A stretch of DNA of 26,327 bases from a virus, in the IMG/VR virus record IMGVR_UViG_3300028361_000109, positions 1 to 26,327 of that record. One strand, 5' to 3'. Positions 11,506 through 20,162 of this stretch are shown here, piece by piece. A program made the position numbers and the translations under genes. Position 1 is the first letter of the stretch; each line of letters starts with the position of its first letter. The notes below the pieces were generated by a model. The model searched no databases. It had not been told where the DNA came from and saw only the letters and a list, made by a program, of their open reading frames with translations.

Positions 11506-14087
11506 CGTTTGTAAACCAATGCCTTCACATTGCCCTCGGTGATTGTGAAATTGGAAACATTTGAGCTTTCCGCTCTTATCTCTACGTCGTAGTCACCTGC
11601 CGTTTTTGTGACCATGCCAGACAACGCAACAACACTATCATCTGTAGTTGCGCCCGATGCGACCGGGGCATTATCAATGTATAGTCGCACAGTAACCGAC
11701 CCCGATGTTGTGAAGTCGATATTGGCAAAGCAGCTTGCATCAATCGTCAGCGCCTCACCCGTCGCTCCGGTTGACAGTTCCGGCACGGTCACTGTGGCAG
11801 TTGCTATGCTTTCCAGAGTGCTGTTCGCCGCGAGTGTTGTTGTGCCGAATGTAGTGATTGCTTTATCGGTAAAGCTGTCCTGCGCAACATCGCCAGTCCT
11901 GATACTGGCAGCGACAACGAAATTGGCCAGAAACGAAAGGCCTGCGCCGCCCGAACATTCAAACACAGGCTTGCAAAACGCCGCGCCTGATGGCGGTGTA
12001 TCGGTGCGCTGCCAGACCTTCCACCACCCGATACCTGCTGCGGGCGGAAGGTTTGTGGTTTCCTGATCGTCAGTTTCATCGTCAGGCGCTGTGAGTTGAA
12101 CGCCTGCTTCGTTGTACCACCGCAAAGCACCTCGAACAAAACCACCGTTGCCGGGTGTTGGGCCATAGGTGGACCCGTCGCCAGCGGCGTGCCTGAACGA
12201 AAATGTCACATCGGAACCCGACTCAACAGGGATAAGCCCCCTCCACACAAGCCGACTGGTTCTGCTCACGGATGAACTGTACGCCACCCCTCCAAGATCA
12301 AGCTGTACCACGTTAAGCGCGGGCGCATACTTCAGCGCGTCCTCGTCAGCAGCAGCATTACGCTGCTGCACCGAGAAAACTGCGGCATCGCCAGCGCCTG
12401 ATCCGTCATATTCTTCTTTTATCCAATTCAGAAAACCAAGATCAAACTTTCCGTTCCACACTACATCGGAGTCAAAGTTATCATTAACAAAATCATCCGG
12501 GCGGGTTAGGCCATTAATGGCCGTGGGTGCTGGCACGTCCTGACCTGATGTCCATGCCACGTCCCCCGCTTCGCGCTCTCGAACTGTCACAAACTGATTG
12601 AGCGTATCGGGCCGATCCTCAACCGCAATAACCTCAAAAATCTTTGACGCATATCCGTTGGTTTCACTTGTCCATGACAATGTATCCAGCGGCTCCATCA
12701 GTGCGAAGGATGGCGGCAGCGCCATCCGGTGAACCCTGAATCGCCGCTGGTCTTTGATGTAGGCATTAAGAAGCTGCTGCGCTTGGCTTTTGTTGCTAAC
12801 CGAAGGCAAGCCCACGTCAATCGTCATCCGCCGGTCCCCGTCCTCTACTTCCCACTCCGCGTTTAAGATCGCATCGGCGCTCCTGCCTTCCCAAACATCG
12901 TTGGGTTCGACATACGTCCCTGTGATGGCGTTGTAGGTACCAGCGAGGCCGGGAAAAGGCTCATAGGATGACGGCTCTGTAATCATAAAGTCATCATCTG
13001 TCAGGCTCATCACAGGCGTTGCAGGAGCGCCTACGCGCACGCGAAACACACCGCCAAACTCTGAGATTTGCGCAAAACTCGCGCGGTTCATCTCCTCAAT
13101 GACCTCAAAAGGCTCCATGATCCCCGTGTTGATTTCAAAGCCAGCGCGATACTGCGGACGATCACCAATCAGCACGTCGCACTCGTTCATTGCTGCGAAC
13201 CAGTTGTCGAGCGGCAAATCCTCCGCCTCTACTTCCCCGCCGTAAATGTCACCTGTAGGCAGGGTTATGCCGCGCATGATGTTGTAATTGATAACCTGCG
13301 GATTTGCGCTGAACTCCCAAGTGCTCGGATCGCCCCACCTGTGCGCGCCAGAACCACCTACAGTCGTATCTTTGCGCGGGTCATATAGCTTGATGCCCTC
13401 GGCCTCAAAACGGACGGACGGCAAACCCGTAAATATCTCACGATCAAGAGGGAACTCGAGCACAGCGTATGACGTGCCGCGCAGAACGTGGTCTGTCGTC
13501 CATGGTCGATCAGGGTGCGCGCTGTAGCTTTCTACCAGCTTGAACTGTGCAGTTGTCTGCGTTCCGTCATAGAACCAAAGCCACCCGCGTGGGTTTCCGG
13601 CATTATCAAAACCAAGATCAGCAAAATCCAGACGCGACGTATCGTCTGTTCCGGCTGTGAGGGCGGTATACTGGCCATCGATGATGACCCGACCTGTCAG
13701 CCCTTTGATGGGGATGTTTGAGATCTCCAAAACATAGGTCAGGATGCGGTTCTCTTCCCCACGCGAGTACGCCGGAGAAACCGCGTGTCCTTCCGCTGCG
13801 TAGAGGCCCACAATAAACTTTTGCGGTGTTGTGTCGCCAGTTGTGGTTTGCTCTGTCTGGATGCCCTGCTGCTTGATCGCAGAAGGCTTCTTGGCGAAAA
13901 GCTGTCCGACAAGTGAAACCAATGCCCCGACGATGAGGCGTGTTGCAAAGGTCGCCACGGTCGTTGCCAATCCAACGGTCGCACCTGCACCAGCAAGAAA
14001 AGAGAAAATTGCGCCCGAAATAGGGTCAGCCAAAACCATTGACGGAACTGCAACAAGACAAAGCAAAATGGCAGCGAATAATTTCAT
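11502..14087 (-). CDS. Tail tip / host-specificity protein
   Basis: This 861-residue protein is the largest in the window, positioned where GTA gp15 or lambda J would be, right after the NlpC/P60-type peptidase. The N-terminus is hydrophobic (residues 1-20 resemble a signal peptide ending SMVLADP, then a Gly/Ala-rich membrane-like helix ATVATFATRLIVGALVSLV). A central tail-hub region follows (QKFIVGLYAAEGHAVSP, NYNIMRGITLPTG, then YIKDQRRFRVHRMALPPS), with C-terminal beta-sandwich modules (DNFDSDVVWNGKFDLGF; SVTVRLYIDNAPV). It most likely forms the tip that contacts the receptor. AAAGGG lies upstream and the start overlaps the previous stop, supporting the full-length N-terminus. Confidence 0.85.
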   Translation of the reverse strand: MKLFAAILLCLVAVPSMVLADPISGAIFSFLAGAGATVGLATTVATFATRLIVGALVSLVGQLFAKKPSAIKQQGIQTEQTTTGDTTPQKFIVGLYAAEGHAVSPAYSRGEENRILTYVLEISNIPIKGLTGRVIIDGQYTALTAGTDDTSRLDFADLGFDNAGNPRGWLWFYDGTQTTAQFKLVESYSAHPDRPWTTDHVLRGTSYAVLEFPLDREIFTGLPSVRFEAEGIKLYDPRKDTTVGGSGAHRWGDPSTWEFSANPQVINYNIMRGITLPTGDIYGGEVEAEDLPLDNWFAAMNECDVLIGDRPQYRAGFEINTGIMEPFEVIEEMNRASFAQISEFGGVFRVRVGAPATPVMSLTDDDFMITEPSSYEPFPGLAGTYNAITGTYVEPNDVWEGRSADAILNAEWEVEDGDRRMTIDVGLPSVSNKSQAQQLLNAYIKDQRRFRVHRMALPPSFALMEPLDTLSWTSETNGYASKIFEVIAVEDRPDTLNQFVTVREREAGDVAWTSGQDVPAPTAINGLTRPDDFVNDNFDSDVVWNGKFDLGFLNWIKEEYDGSGAGDAAVFSVQQRNAAADEDALKYAPALNVVQLDLGGVAYSSSVSRTSRLVWRGLIPVESGSDVTFSFRHAAGDGSTYGPTPGNGGFVRGALRWYNEAGVQLTAPDDETDDQETTNLPPAAGIGWWKVWQRTDTPPSGAAFCKPVFECSGGAGLSFLANFVVAASIRTGDVAQDSFTDKAITTFGTTTLAANSTLESIATATVTVPELSTGATGEALTIDASCFANIDFTTSGSVTVRLYIDNAPVASGATTDDSVVALSGMVTKTAGDYDVEIRAESSNVSNFTITEGNVKALVYKR

Positions 14088-14467
14088 ATCTTAAAAGCCC
14101 TTTCCGCGCGCAGCCGAGAAACATGACCCAGCCCGTCAGGCCGCAGCACGAACACACGATCAGAGGCCACAATCCCAAGCGCGCGCGCCTCAACAACGGC
14201 AAGATCCCCTGTCTGAGCCATTGCTGGAGAAACCTCTGGAAAAAGAGACGAAACGTAATCAACGTGACTGCCAAAACCAGACTTTGCCATGAGGCGATCA
14301 AGCCCCTTCATGCTGCGGTACTGACCTCGCCATTGCTGGCCGTGGTCAACGCCGGTCAAAGCATTCACCCATCCGGCAACATACATTCCGCAATCATGCG
14401 CGCCGGGTCGAAACCGCAAGGCGCGCACCTGCTCAAGATATTCGTTTAGTATTTCAACCCGCGTCAT
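14084..14467 (-). CDS. Tail-tip NlpC/P60-like peptidase (DUF6950 type)
   Basis: This 127-residue protein has a likely nucleophile Cys26 in PGAHDCGMYVAGWVNALTG and a likely catalytic His115 in DGLGHVSRL, preceded by a GDLAVV strand. This is the compact NlpC/P60-fold layout found in phage tail tips and in GTA gp14. It is thought to cut peptide cross-links in the cell wall during DNA entry. ATGA overlaps on both sides couple it to the minor tail gene upstream and the tail-tip gene downstream. Confidence 0.85.
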   Translation of the reverse strand: MTRVEILNEYLEQVRALRFRPGAHDCGMYVAGWVNALTGVDHGQQWRGQYRSMKGLDRLMAKSGFGSHVDYVSSLFPEVSPAMAQTGDLAVVEARALGIVASDRVFVLRPDGLGHVSRLRAERAFKI

Positions 14468-15132
14468 CGTCCGTTATCAATCTCTCTTCTGGGGGAAGCT
14501 ACAGCCGCAGTAGCGGGCGGCGCGGATCGCGCATTCTTGACGCCCCAGAACACGCCAACAACACCAGATATTGAGGCGTATTCTCGCCCTCTGTCGTCCG
14601 CGTTTATTCTGCGCTGCGCTTCGTCAGACTTATTCACGGTTAATGTGCGTGTAAGCGCGCGTGATGCGGATGCCACTGTGACCGACACGCTTTCGGTTCC
14701 ACCTTCTGCCGCAGTGGGGACCGGCATTTCATCAACCCAGCCTTTCAAAACACGGATGGGATCGCCGATAGGCACGCCCTTCTGCGGATCGAAAAACACC
14801 CGATGCACCTCGATAGGTGCAAGGCGCGCGTCATAGCCGTGGATGAGCTGCGACACCTCCGGCGGGATGCGTGACAGGCTCACCTGCTGCATTCTCACCT
14901 GTAGGCCGACCTCGCCAACGATAGGCGATATGCCCAGCAACGTACCCGCGCCTGTATAAGTTCTGGTGCCGCCGCTTATCGTAAAGCTGTGCACATCCAG
15001 CCCGTTCCAAAACCCCACATTCTCAATCAGGCCCGTAGCCCGGTTGCGCGCGGCTATCCACACAAGATGCCGCACCTGCACGCCAGATGTTGACGCCAGA
15101 TGCGCCTCAACTTCAGTTCCGTAATCGCGCAT
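14464..15132 (-). CDS. Minor tail / hub protein (GTA gp13 position)
   Basis: This 222-residue protein follows the order tape measure, gp12-like, gp13-like, peptidase, tip. Features include VRHLVWIAARNRATG, FWNGLDVHSFTI, IPPEVSQLIHGYDARLAPIE and LKGWVDEMPVPTA, then SRALTRTLTVNKSDEAQRR. These recur in alphaproteobacterial phage minor tail proteins and resemble hub-type beta domains. GAGGT lies upstream of the ATG. It probably joins the tail tube to the tip. The assignment rests mostly on gene order. Confidence 0.7.
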   Translation of the reverse strand: MRDYGTEVEAHLASTSGVQVRHLVWIAARNRATGLIENVGFWNGLDVHSFTISGGTRTYTGAGTLLGISPIVGEVGLQVRMQQVSLSRIPPEVSQLIHGYDARLAPIEVHRVFFDPQKGVPIGDPIRVLKGWVDEMPVPTAAEGGTESVSVTVASASRALTRTLTVNKSDEAQRRINADDRGREYASISGVVGVFWGVKNARSAPPATAAVASPRREIDNGR

Positions 15133-15135
15133 GAT

Positions 15136-15747
15136 CTACCTCAACGTTTGGACAAATGAGAATTGTTTGCCGCTCGATATGGCTGGCCCATGCGAACCAA
15201 AATCAGGGTTTGGCAACAACACCGCCTTCATAACAGGCTTGTTGAATGTCACTGTCGCACTGGTCGTCGCCCCCGAAGGCACAAAAGGGCTGACCTCTAA
15301 AGTGCTGCCGGAAATCGTCACGATCCGGTGCAGGCTGTAGCGCGTGGGGTTGCTGCCATATGTGAAACTCAGCAGATCACCTGGGGCCAGCGTCGGCCCT
15401 CCTGATATAGTCATCAATCTTCGATCTGATGGGTTCAAACTGGTGATGGTTGCCGTTCCTGTCCCGCCGCTTGCAGGGTTTGGCTTGCTTGGGTCATAGA
15501 CGAGGAAGCTGGAACCGGCACGGTCAAGTGCAGACAACAGCGCATCCAACGCTGCGGATGTGGCCCTGACGTTCGTAGGAGGCACGGAGAACGAACCGCG
15601 CCAAACCGCGTCACCTAACGATGCGGAGTTTTGCGACCCGCCTGCCGTTCGGTCTATTTGCCGTGGGTTGTTGATATAGAATTCAGACATTGAAACATTG
15701 AACTGGTCCTGAAATGCAGCAAGCGGGATCGGATATGTGAGCGGCAT
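15136..15747 (-). CDS. Distal tail-type protein (GTA gp12 position)
   Basis: This 203-residue protein is the first gene after the tape measure. The region ASLGDAVWRGSFSVPPTN and LDALLSALDRAGSSFLVYDP, then APGDLLSFTYGS, reads as beta-sandwich modules typical of distal tail or minor tail proteins that ring the tube end. The start overlaps the tape-measure stop as TGATG. The name is positional; the sequence alone would support only 'phage tail protein'. Confidence 0.7.
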   Translation of the reverse strand: MPLTYPIPLAAFQDQFNVSMSEFYINNPRQIDRTAGGSQNSASLGDAVWRGSFSVPPTNVRATSAALDALLSALDRAGSSFLVYDPSKPNPASGGTGTATITSLNPSDRRLMTISGGPTLAPGDLLSFTYGSNPTRYSLHRIVTISGSTLEVSPFVPSGATTSATVTFNKPVMKAVLLPNPDFGSHGPAISSGKQFSFVQTLR

Positions 15748-17840
15748 CAGCCAATCCTCCTTGGGTCTTTGGATATGCGGTCAACGCTTTTTGGGAGGGT
15801 ATTGCGGTCATACCCGCTGATTCCCTCAGAAGTGATCTGGACGGCGATGCCTTGGATTTCGCCGCGCTGTTGAACACTGAAGCCTTCGGGCGCGATGATC
15901 TGCAAAGTTGCGCCGCCGCCGACCCCTGTCTGCACCCCCAGCTTACCGTTCTTGCCGCGTGACAGTGGCATGATTGCTTCTGGCCCTGCCTCGCCCATCA
16001 ATCCTGTCTGGCTTCCCTTCATGGGGAACAGTGTAGGCCCATTGACGATTCCGCCATTGGCAAAAGCCGTGACCGCAGAACCGCCTGAGAACACGTTGCC
16101 TTTGGCGCTGCCGAAAAGACCACCGAATAAATTGCCAACAAATCCGCCCAAACCGCCGCCGCCGCCGCCAGATCCGCCCCAAAGGGCATCAAACGCGCTG
16201 TCCAGTAGCTTGTCGGCGATTGTGTTGAGTACATTTCCGACAACTTCGCCGAAACTCTTTGCGCCCGTTATCAATCCTTTGAATGCGTCCCGAAATGTAT
16301 CCTTCATTTCGTTGGCGGTTTCTTTGAGGCTCTCGACCTTGTCTTTTAGCCCGTCAACAGCGCCGCCCGCGCCACCGCCTGTTCCTGCACCGCCGTTACC
16401 TAAATTATTTAGTGATAACGCCAGCCTTTCCGCCTCGTCAGCCGCGTCACCTGTCTCGTCCTTAATCCCAGACATCCCGGCTTTTAGTTCGGCCAAAGCT
16501 GCGTTTGTAGCCGTTGCCCCTTTCATTGTGTCAGACGCATTTTTCAGGCTTGAAGATGCTGCAACAGAAAACTCGTCAGCAGCGGCGCGTATACCAGCCG
16601 CCGCCTTGCCGCCCATGCCCTTAAACATGGCGCCTATGTCGATGCCAATAGCTTCCAGTATCGGGCTGGCAAAAAGGAAGTCAGCGATCATATCACCAAA
16701 CTTATCGCTGATCGTGGCAAACCCGTTAAGGAATGCCGCAACCATTTTGTTGACTATGCCCTTTATCGAAAAGAGAAGAGCCAACGCAAGAATGTCCATG
16801 TCAGCAAAAACGGCAGATGCAACATTTCGCAGAAGCCCCAGAGCCTCGCCAAACCCGCCCGCCCCTTTGACTAAATCCCCAAACTTCGCAACCAAGAAGC
16901 CAGCGCCTACAATCAGCGCACCGAACCCGGTCTTTATGATGGCCGCGCGCAAAAGCACAAACGCGCCTGTGAGAAGAGATGTTGCGCCCAGAGATACGGC
17001 CATAGCAGCGACCAGCTTAATGCCAAGGAAAGCCACCAGTACGCCGACCGATGCCGCCAGCGTGTCGATGTTGCCGACAAGCCCGTCGATCATCGTTCGC
17101 AGTAGGCCACCTTCACGCAGGCTGTCCGTCATTACCTGAGCAAGCGCACCCATAGTCGGGACCAATGCAATCGCAAGCTGTTGTGCAGCATACTGACCTA
17201 TCAAGCCAAGCCGACCGATACGGTCATTCGCCTGCTCGATTGCAGCGCTGTCAACCTTGCTGACCGCCAGACCATAGTCCTCTGCGTCTTTGCGGGCCTG
17301 CCGGAAAGCTTCTCCGCCGCCAAGCACGGCCAGAACCATTTCACGGTTTCGAACGCCAAGTCCCTGCAACACGACAGACGCTTGCCCCGCATCAAGCCCC
17401 AGCTTCTGAATCTGATCAGCAATCAGCGCAATCTTTTGGTCTGCCTCAAGACCGGCAAGGTCGCCCGCCGATATTCCTAGCTTCTTTAGTGACTCCGCCG
17501 CGCCCTTGCTTCCCTTAGCAATCTCGCGGTCCATCGTCTGTACATCATTGGTCAGCGATGAAAGGCTTACACCGGCCTCGCCAGCGGCCAACTCAAGCGC
17601 ACGAAATCCACCGATAGAGGTCCCCAGCCGCCGTGATGCCTTTGCCGCCCTATCAATATCATTTGCGCCCTTGATCGCAAATGCCGATATGGCGGTGCCT
17701 AAAGCAAGGGCGACCGCAGAAGCAGCGACAAACTGGGCCTTCATAGCCTTGAGGGGCGATTGAACGCGCCGCGCGCCGCTTTCGAAATTGGCCGAATCCA
17801 AGCCCAAATTAACGCGGAGACTGCCGATCACACTGGACAT
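15747..17840 (-). CDS. Tape measure protein
   Basis: This 697-residue protein sets tail length. It starts with SSVIGSLRVNLGLDSANFES and a helical N-terminus. Several hydrophobic stretches follow (TLAASVGVLVAFLGIKLVAA; IIKTGFGALIVGAGFLVA), then a coiled coil (KDKVESLKETANEMKDTF) and a Gly-rich region. The end carries GLMGEAGPEAIMPLSRGKNG, a motif found at the C-terminus of many tape measures. By the usual rule of about 0.15 nm per residue the tail would be near 100 nm. AAGGAG precedes the ATG, just after the stop of the frameshifted chaperone. Confidence 0.9.
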   Translation of the reverse strand: MSSVIGSLRVNLGLDSANFESGARRVQSPLKAMKAQFVAASAVALALGTAISAFAIKGANDIDRAAKASRRLGTSIGGFRALELAAGEAGVSLSSLTNDVQTMDREIAKGSKGAAESLKKLGISAGDLAGLEADQKIALIADQIQKLGLDAGQASVVLQGLGVRNREMVLAVLGGGEAFRQARKDAEDYGLAVSKVDSAAIEQANDRIGRLGLIGQYAAQQLAIALVPTMGALAQVMTDSLREGGLLRTMIDGLVGNIDTLAASVGVLVAFLGIKLVAAMAVSLGATSLLTGAFVLLRAAIIKTGFGALIVGAGFLVAKFGDLVKGAGGFGEALGLLRNVASAVFADMDILALALLFSIKGIVNKMVAAFLNGFATISDKFGDMIADFLFASPILEAIGIDIGAMFKGMGGKAAAGIRAAADEFSVAASSSLKNASDTMKGATATNAALAELKAGMSGIKDETGDAADEAERLALSLNNLGNGGAGTGGGAGGAVDGLKDKVESLKETANEMKDTFRDAFKGLITGAKSFGEVVGNVLNTIADKLLDSAFDALWGGSGGGGGGLGGFVGNLFGGLFGSAKGNVFSGGSAVTAFANGGIVNGPTLFPMKGSQTGLMGEAGPEAIMPLSRGKNGKLGVQTGVGGGATLQIIAPEGFSVQQRGEIQGIAVQITSEGISGYDRNTLPKSVDRISKDPRRIG

Positions 17841-17842
17841 AT

Positions 17843-18154
17843 TTAGTGGCTCCTTGCCAGTGCGCGGTCGATCTTATCCCATGCAGTGATGCACTCGATA
17901 ATCTCGGCCCGCTTGTCTACTTTCGCGCCGACAAATTCTTTTAGTGTCGGTGGCTTTTCAAGTCGGCCCATCATTGATGTGTACCAAACCTCGGCGCGGC
18001 GCTCTTGCATACGCAGCGCCGCGCCTTCTAACTCCAGCGCAAACAGGCGCGGCGTAATATCCCAAAACCGCGCCGGATCGAAACCCGCCGCGATGTAGCT
18101 TTTCAGAAGGTCCGCAATATCTAAGCCGCTGCCTTCTTCGGGCGGCTCTTGACG
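17843..18154 (-). CDS. Tail assembly chaperone, frameshift extension (T part)
   Basis: This 103-codon frame is joined to the preceding gene by a -1 ribosomal frameshift at 18154-18160, giving a 209-residue fusion (17843-18471) analogous to lambda gpGT. The frame reads RQEPPEEGSGLDIADLL, then AAGFDPARFWDITPRLFALE and MGRLEKPPTLKEF, clearly coding and typical of second-half tail chaperones. It has no ATG until midway (RMQERRAE), no ribosome-binding site, and starts inside the upstream gene. It would bind the tape measure while the G-like part recruits tail tube subunits. The alternative, separate translation from a weak codon, seems less likely. Confidence 0.8.
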   Translation of the reverse strand, partial: RQEPPEEGSGLDIADLLKSYIAAGFDPARFWDITPRLFALELEGAALRMQERRAEVWYTSMMGRLEKPPTLKEFVGAKVDKRAEIIECITAWDKIDRALARSH

Positions 18155-18471
18155 TTTCCCGATAATGGCTTTGCGTCTGGGAAGCTGGCCTGCATCAACT
18201 GTGGCAGCGCCTCAGCATTTTCCGCGATAATGTCATCAGCAGTCCAGCGGTCCGCATCAGGGTGAAACCGCTGCAATGCGCCTAGAAACAAGTCCGTCAC
18301 GATGCTAAGATCAGGCACCCAAGCGTCTCCAGCGCCAGTCGGTGCCTCAAGTTGTCCGAGAACGTCCTGCCCATGCTTTGCTTGCAGATCCGCCAAAACG
18401 CTCATGCCGACAAACAGCGTATATTCATCGCCGTTCGCCTGCACCTTCATGCTGCCGCGAATATCGCTCAT
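18121..18471 (-). CDS. Tail assembly chaperone (G part)
   Basis: This 116-residue protein starts MSDIRGSMKVQANGDEYTLF and carries a small beta domain, then helices (SVLADLQAKHGQDVLGQLE and DLSIVTDLFLGALQRFHPD). This resembles GTA-type tail assembly chaperones. The last residues are basic (KSRPKKAAA), and the frame ends at 18121. Ribosomes that slip at codons 105-106 instead make the longer fusion. It sits between tail tube and tape measure, where siphophages place this pair, and overlaps the tube gene's stop as ATGA. Confidence 0.85.
   Translation of the reverse strand: MSDIRGSMKVQANGDEYTLFVGMSVLADLQAKHGQDVLGQLEAPTGAGDAWVPDLSIVTDLFLGALQRFHPDADRWTADDIIAENAEALPQLMQASFPDAKPLSGNVKSRPKKAAA
18124..18160 (-). 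promoter_or_regulatory. -1 programmed frameshift signal (GGGAAAC plus hairpin)
   Basis: On the minus strand, G-GGA-AAC (18160 to 18154) sits in the correct phase of the G-part frame for a X-XXY-YYZ slip to GGG-AAA. After a 6-nt spacer comes a hairpin: AGCCGC (18147-18142) pairs with GCGGCT (18129-18124), extended by CC/GG around a GAAGAA loop with a small bulge. The zero-frame stop follows immediately at 18121. Lambda uses the near-identical GGGAAAG in the same gene. Confidence 0.85.
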
Positions 18472-18938
18472 GCGATTGTCCGCTCGTCAGTGTCTTGGCG
18501 GTCGAGGATCTTGATTGCCAAAGTTGCCATAGACTTCTCGCCAACCGTTCCGGTCGGGATAAAGCTGTTCACATAGCCGCGATAAGTGCGCCGCGCTGCC
18601 GTGCCTGCCGGGTCTATGTTGAACTCGAACAGCACATCTTCCTTTTCGCCAGATGCTGTCAGGGCGGCCAGCGTTTCCAGAAGAATGTCGCCCGGATCTT
18701 CGGACCAGAGCTGCTTGTCCTGCGACCAATCAGCAACAGGCAGAAGGCCGGGGATAGTCTCCCGCGTGCGGCCCGGTGACTGCATGTGCGTCACGTCAAT
18801 ATCTTCGGGAACCTGATCTGGAAACGGCAGGTTTTCAAACCCAAAAATCTGCGTGAATGTTGTAGTCTCGGCCACAGTGCGACCGATCCAAAGTTCCCAA
18901 TCGTAGGCAACATTGCCCGCAAATGCTTTTTGTGCCAT
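18468..18938 (-). CDS. Major tail tube protein
   Basis: This 156-residue protein starts MAQKAFAGNVAYDWELW. The start at 18938 is preferred over ATG 18953 because GGAGG lies about 9 nt upstream and it overlaps the preceding stop (TAATG). The body is beta-rich with ENLPFPDQVPEDIDVTHM, SPGRTRETIPGLLP and FEFNIDPAGTAARRTY. The 'DVTHMQSPGRTRE' turn is typical of siphovirus tube proteins of the lambda gpV/GTA type. Its position before the chaperone and tape measure fits. It polymerises into the hollow tail. Confidence 0.85.
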   Translation of the reverse strand: MAQKAFAGNVAYDWELWIGRTVAETTTFTQIFGFENLPFPDQVPEDIDVTHMQSPGRTRETIPGLLPVADWSQDKQLWSEDPGDILLETLAALTASGEKEDVLFEFNIDPAGTAARRTYRGYVNSFIPTGTVGEKSMATLAIKILDRQDTDERTIA

Positions 18939-19321
18939 TAAATCGGCCTCCATGTGATGTTAAAGTCTAGCCCTGTCCGATATGGACGTTCGGCCTCGTT
19001 GGTGCCGCCCTCCCGCGTGTCGCGGCTGGACGTGTGGTTGATGAAAAGAAACCCGCCGCCGCGATAGGCGTGCAAAGCGGCGATTACAGCCTTGCCAGCG
19101 CCTTTTGCTGCCCCGTAGGTCATGCCGTAGCAATCGACCTGTACACGGCCCTCATATGGGCCTGTGCCGTTCATGTGCAGCCCTTCAAAGCCTGATGCCA
19201 ACGTCAGGACAATCGCAGGGAGTGGCGTGCCTTGCGGGTGCGTTCCCCATTCGACACGCTGGCCTACCTGTGCGGTGATAGCTGTGTTCGCGCGCATCAT
19301 GGCACGTAGTTCTTGCTCCAT
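18938..19321 (-). CDS. Tail completion protein (DUF3168 / gp17-like)
   Basis: This 127-residue protein has LRAMMRANTAITAQVGQRVEW, then THPQGTPLPAIVLTLAS and GRVQVDCYGMTYGAAKGAGK. This is the DUF3168 pattern (small alpha/beta protein that caps the tail at the head-tail joint, SPP1 gp17-like). It lies in the expected order between the HK97 gp10-like gene and the tube. It ends with its stop shared with the tube's start codon. Confidence 0.85.
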   Translation of the reverse strand: MEQELRAMMRANTAITAQVGQRVEWGTHPQGTPLPAIVLTLASGFEGLHMNGTGPYEGRVQVDCYGMTYGAAKGAGKAVIAALHAYRGGGFLFINHTSSRDTREGGTNEAERPYRTGLDFNITWRPI

Positions 19322-19324
19322 AGC

Positions 19325-19840
19325 CTAACCCCTAGCCGCGCGTGCCGCTTTTGCGTCTGCGCGAATGATTGATTTCTCCAACTCTGACCACAATTCGGAC
19401 TTGAGCCGCTCCAGCATTGCCATTTTATCCTGCTCCCACGCGGGGCGCATAAATGGCTGTGCTGCGATACCGGGGTTTTGTGTGCCTGCGTACTGCCCGC
19501 CGTTGATAAATGGCGATGTGCCGAACTCTGTGAAAATCGCCTGTGCCAATGGGCCAGCGCCGACAAATCCCTCAACCGACGCCTTGTCATTGCGGAACAT
19601 CTTGCGGTGTGCCTTCTTTTGGCTTCGGCTCAACACCGTGCCATACTTGATAGACGCCTTCAGGTCGAAGCCACCCGTAGACGCATCATCAGGAGCAAGT
19701 GATTTAGCAATTGCCGCCATCGGCTCCGCTGCTGTTTTCAGTGAACGGCGCAAAACGCCTTTGCCCGCCGATTTCGATAGCTTTTCAAGTTGGCGCTCCA
19801 ATTCCTTGAAGCCTTCGACCTTCATCGTGACGCTAGTCAT
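19325..19840 (-). CDS. HK97 gp10-like head-tail joining protein
   Basis: This 171-residue protein starts MTSVTMKVEGFKELERQLEK, with LRRSLKTAAEPMAAIAKSL and a central EFGTSPFINGGQYAGTQNPG ending in AQPFMRPAWE. The VxGxxELxxxLxxL start and QPFMRPAW motif define the HK97-gp10 family, which helps finish the head-tail interface. It overlaps the head-tail adaptor gene by 8 nt. Confidence 0.88.
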   Translation of the reverse strand: MTSVTMKVEGFKELERQLEKLSKSAGKGVLRRSLKTAAEPMAAIAKSLAPDDASTGGFDLKASIKYGTVLSRSQKKAHRKMFRNDKASVEGFVGAGPLAQAIFTEFGTSPFINGGQYAGTQNPGIAAQPFMRPAWEQDKMAMLERLKSELWSELEKSIIRADAKAARAARG

Positions 19841-20162
19841 CGACCCGCGCGCCTGCCGTTAATTCAAGGTAATCATTCCGGCCCATTTCCTTGATGCCGA
19901 AAATCTCAAACGTCTCGCCATTGTACTTGATCCGGTTCTTTGGTGTCAGGCCGCGCGTGAACTCAGACGAGCGCACCACAAAGCGGCTTGTCAGGCTTGC
20001 CGACACTTCGCCAGCACGCATCCGCTCCCCATCGCTAACGTCCGTTTTAGACGCATAGACCGCGCCGCCGTGTGCCGCCCATGTCTCCACCGATTGATAC
20101 CCATCATCCGTGACCGTGAAACGCTCAAACGATATGCGCCGGTCTAGCTTGCCTGCGGTCAT
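19833..20162 (-). CDS. Head-tail adaptor (stopper) protein
   Basis: This 109-residue protein starts MTAGKLDRRISFERFTV. The GxLDRRIxFER opening and a later beta region (YNGETFEIFGIKEMGRNDYL) are diagnostic of the phage head-tail adaptor family (SPP1 gp16-like). The ATG at 20162 overlaps the connector's stop as ATGA; an ATG at 20171 would add three residues. It closes the head pore after packaging and offers the docking surface for the tail. Confidence 0.88.
   Translation of the reverse strand: MTAGKLDRRISFERFTVTDDGYQSVETWAAHGGAVYASKTDVSDGERMRAGEVSASLTSRFVVRSSEFTRGLTPKNRIKYNGETFEIFGIKEMGRNDYLELTAGARVDD

Noticed and set aside
13488-14056. Overlapping frames inside the tail-tip gene on both strands
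   Set aside because: They are shadows of the 861-residue gene, with no ribosome-binding sites and no recognisable domains.
15895-17139. Long (414-codon) plus-strand open frame
   Set aside because: It lies antisense to the tape measure gene, is extremely Pro/Ser/Ala-rich as expected for the complement of a GC-biased helical gene, and lacks a ribosome-binding site.
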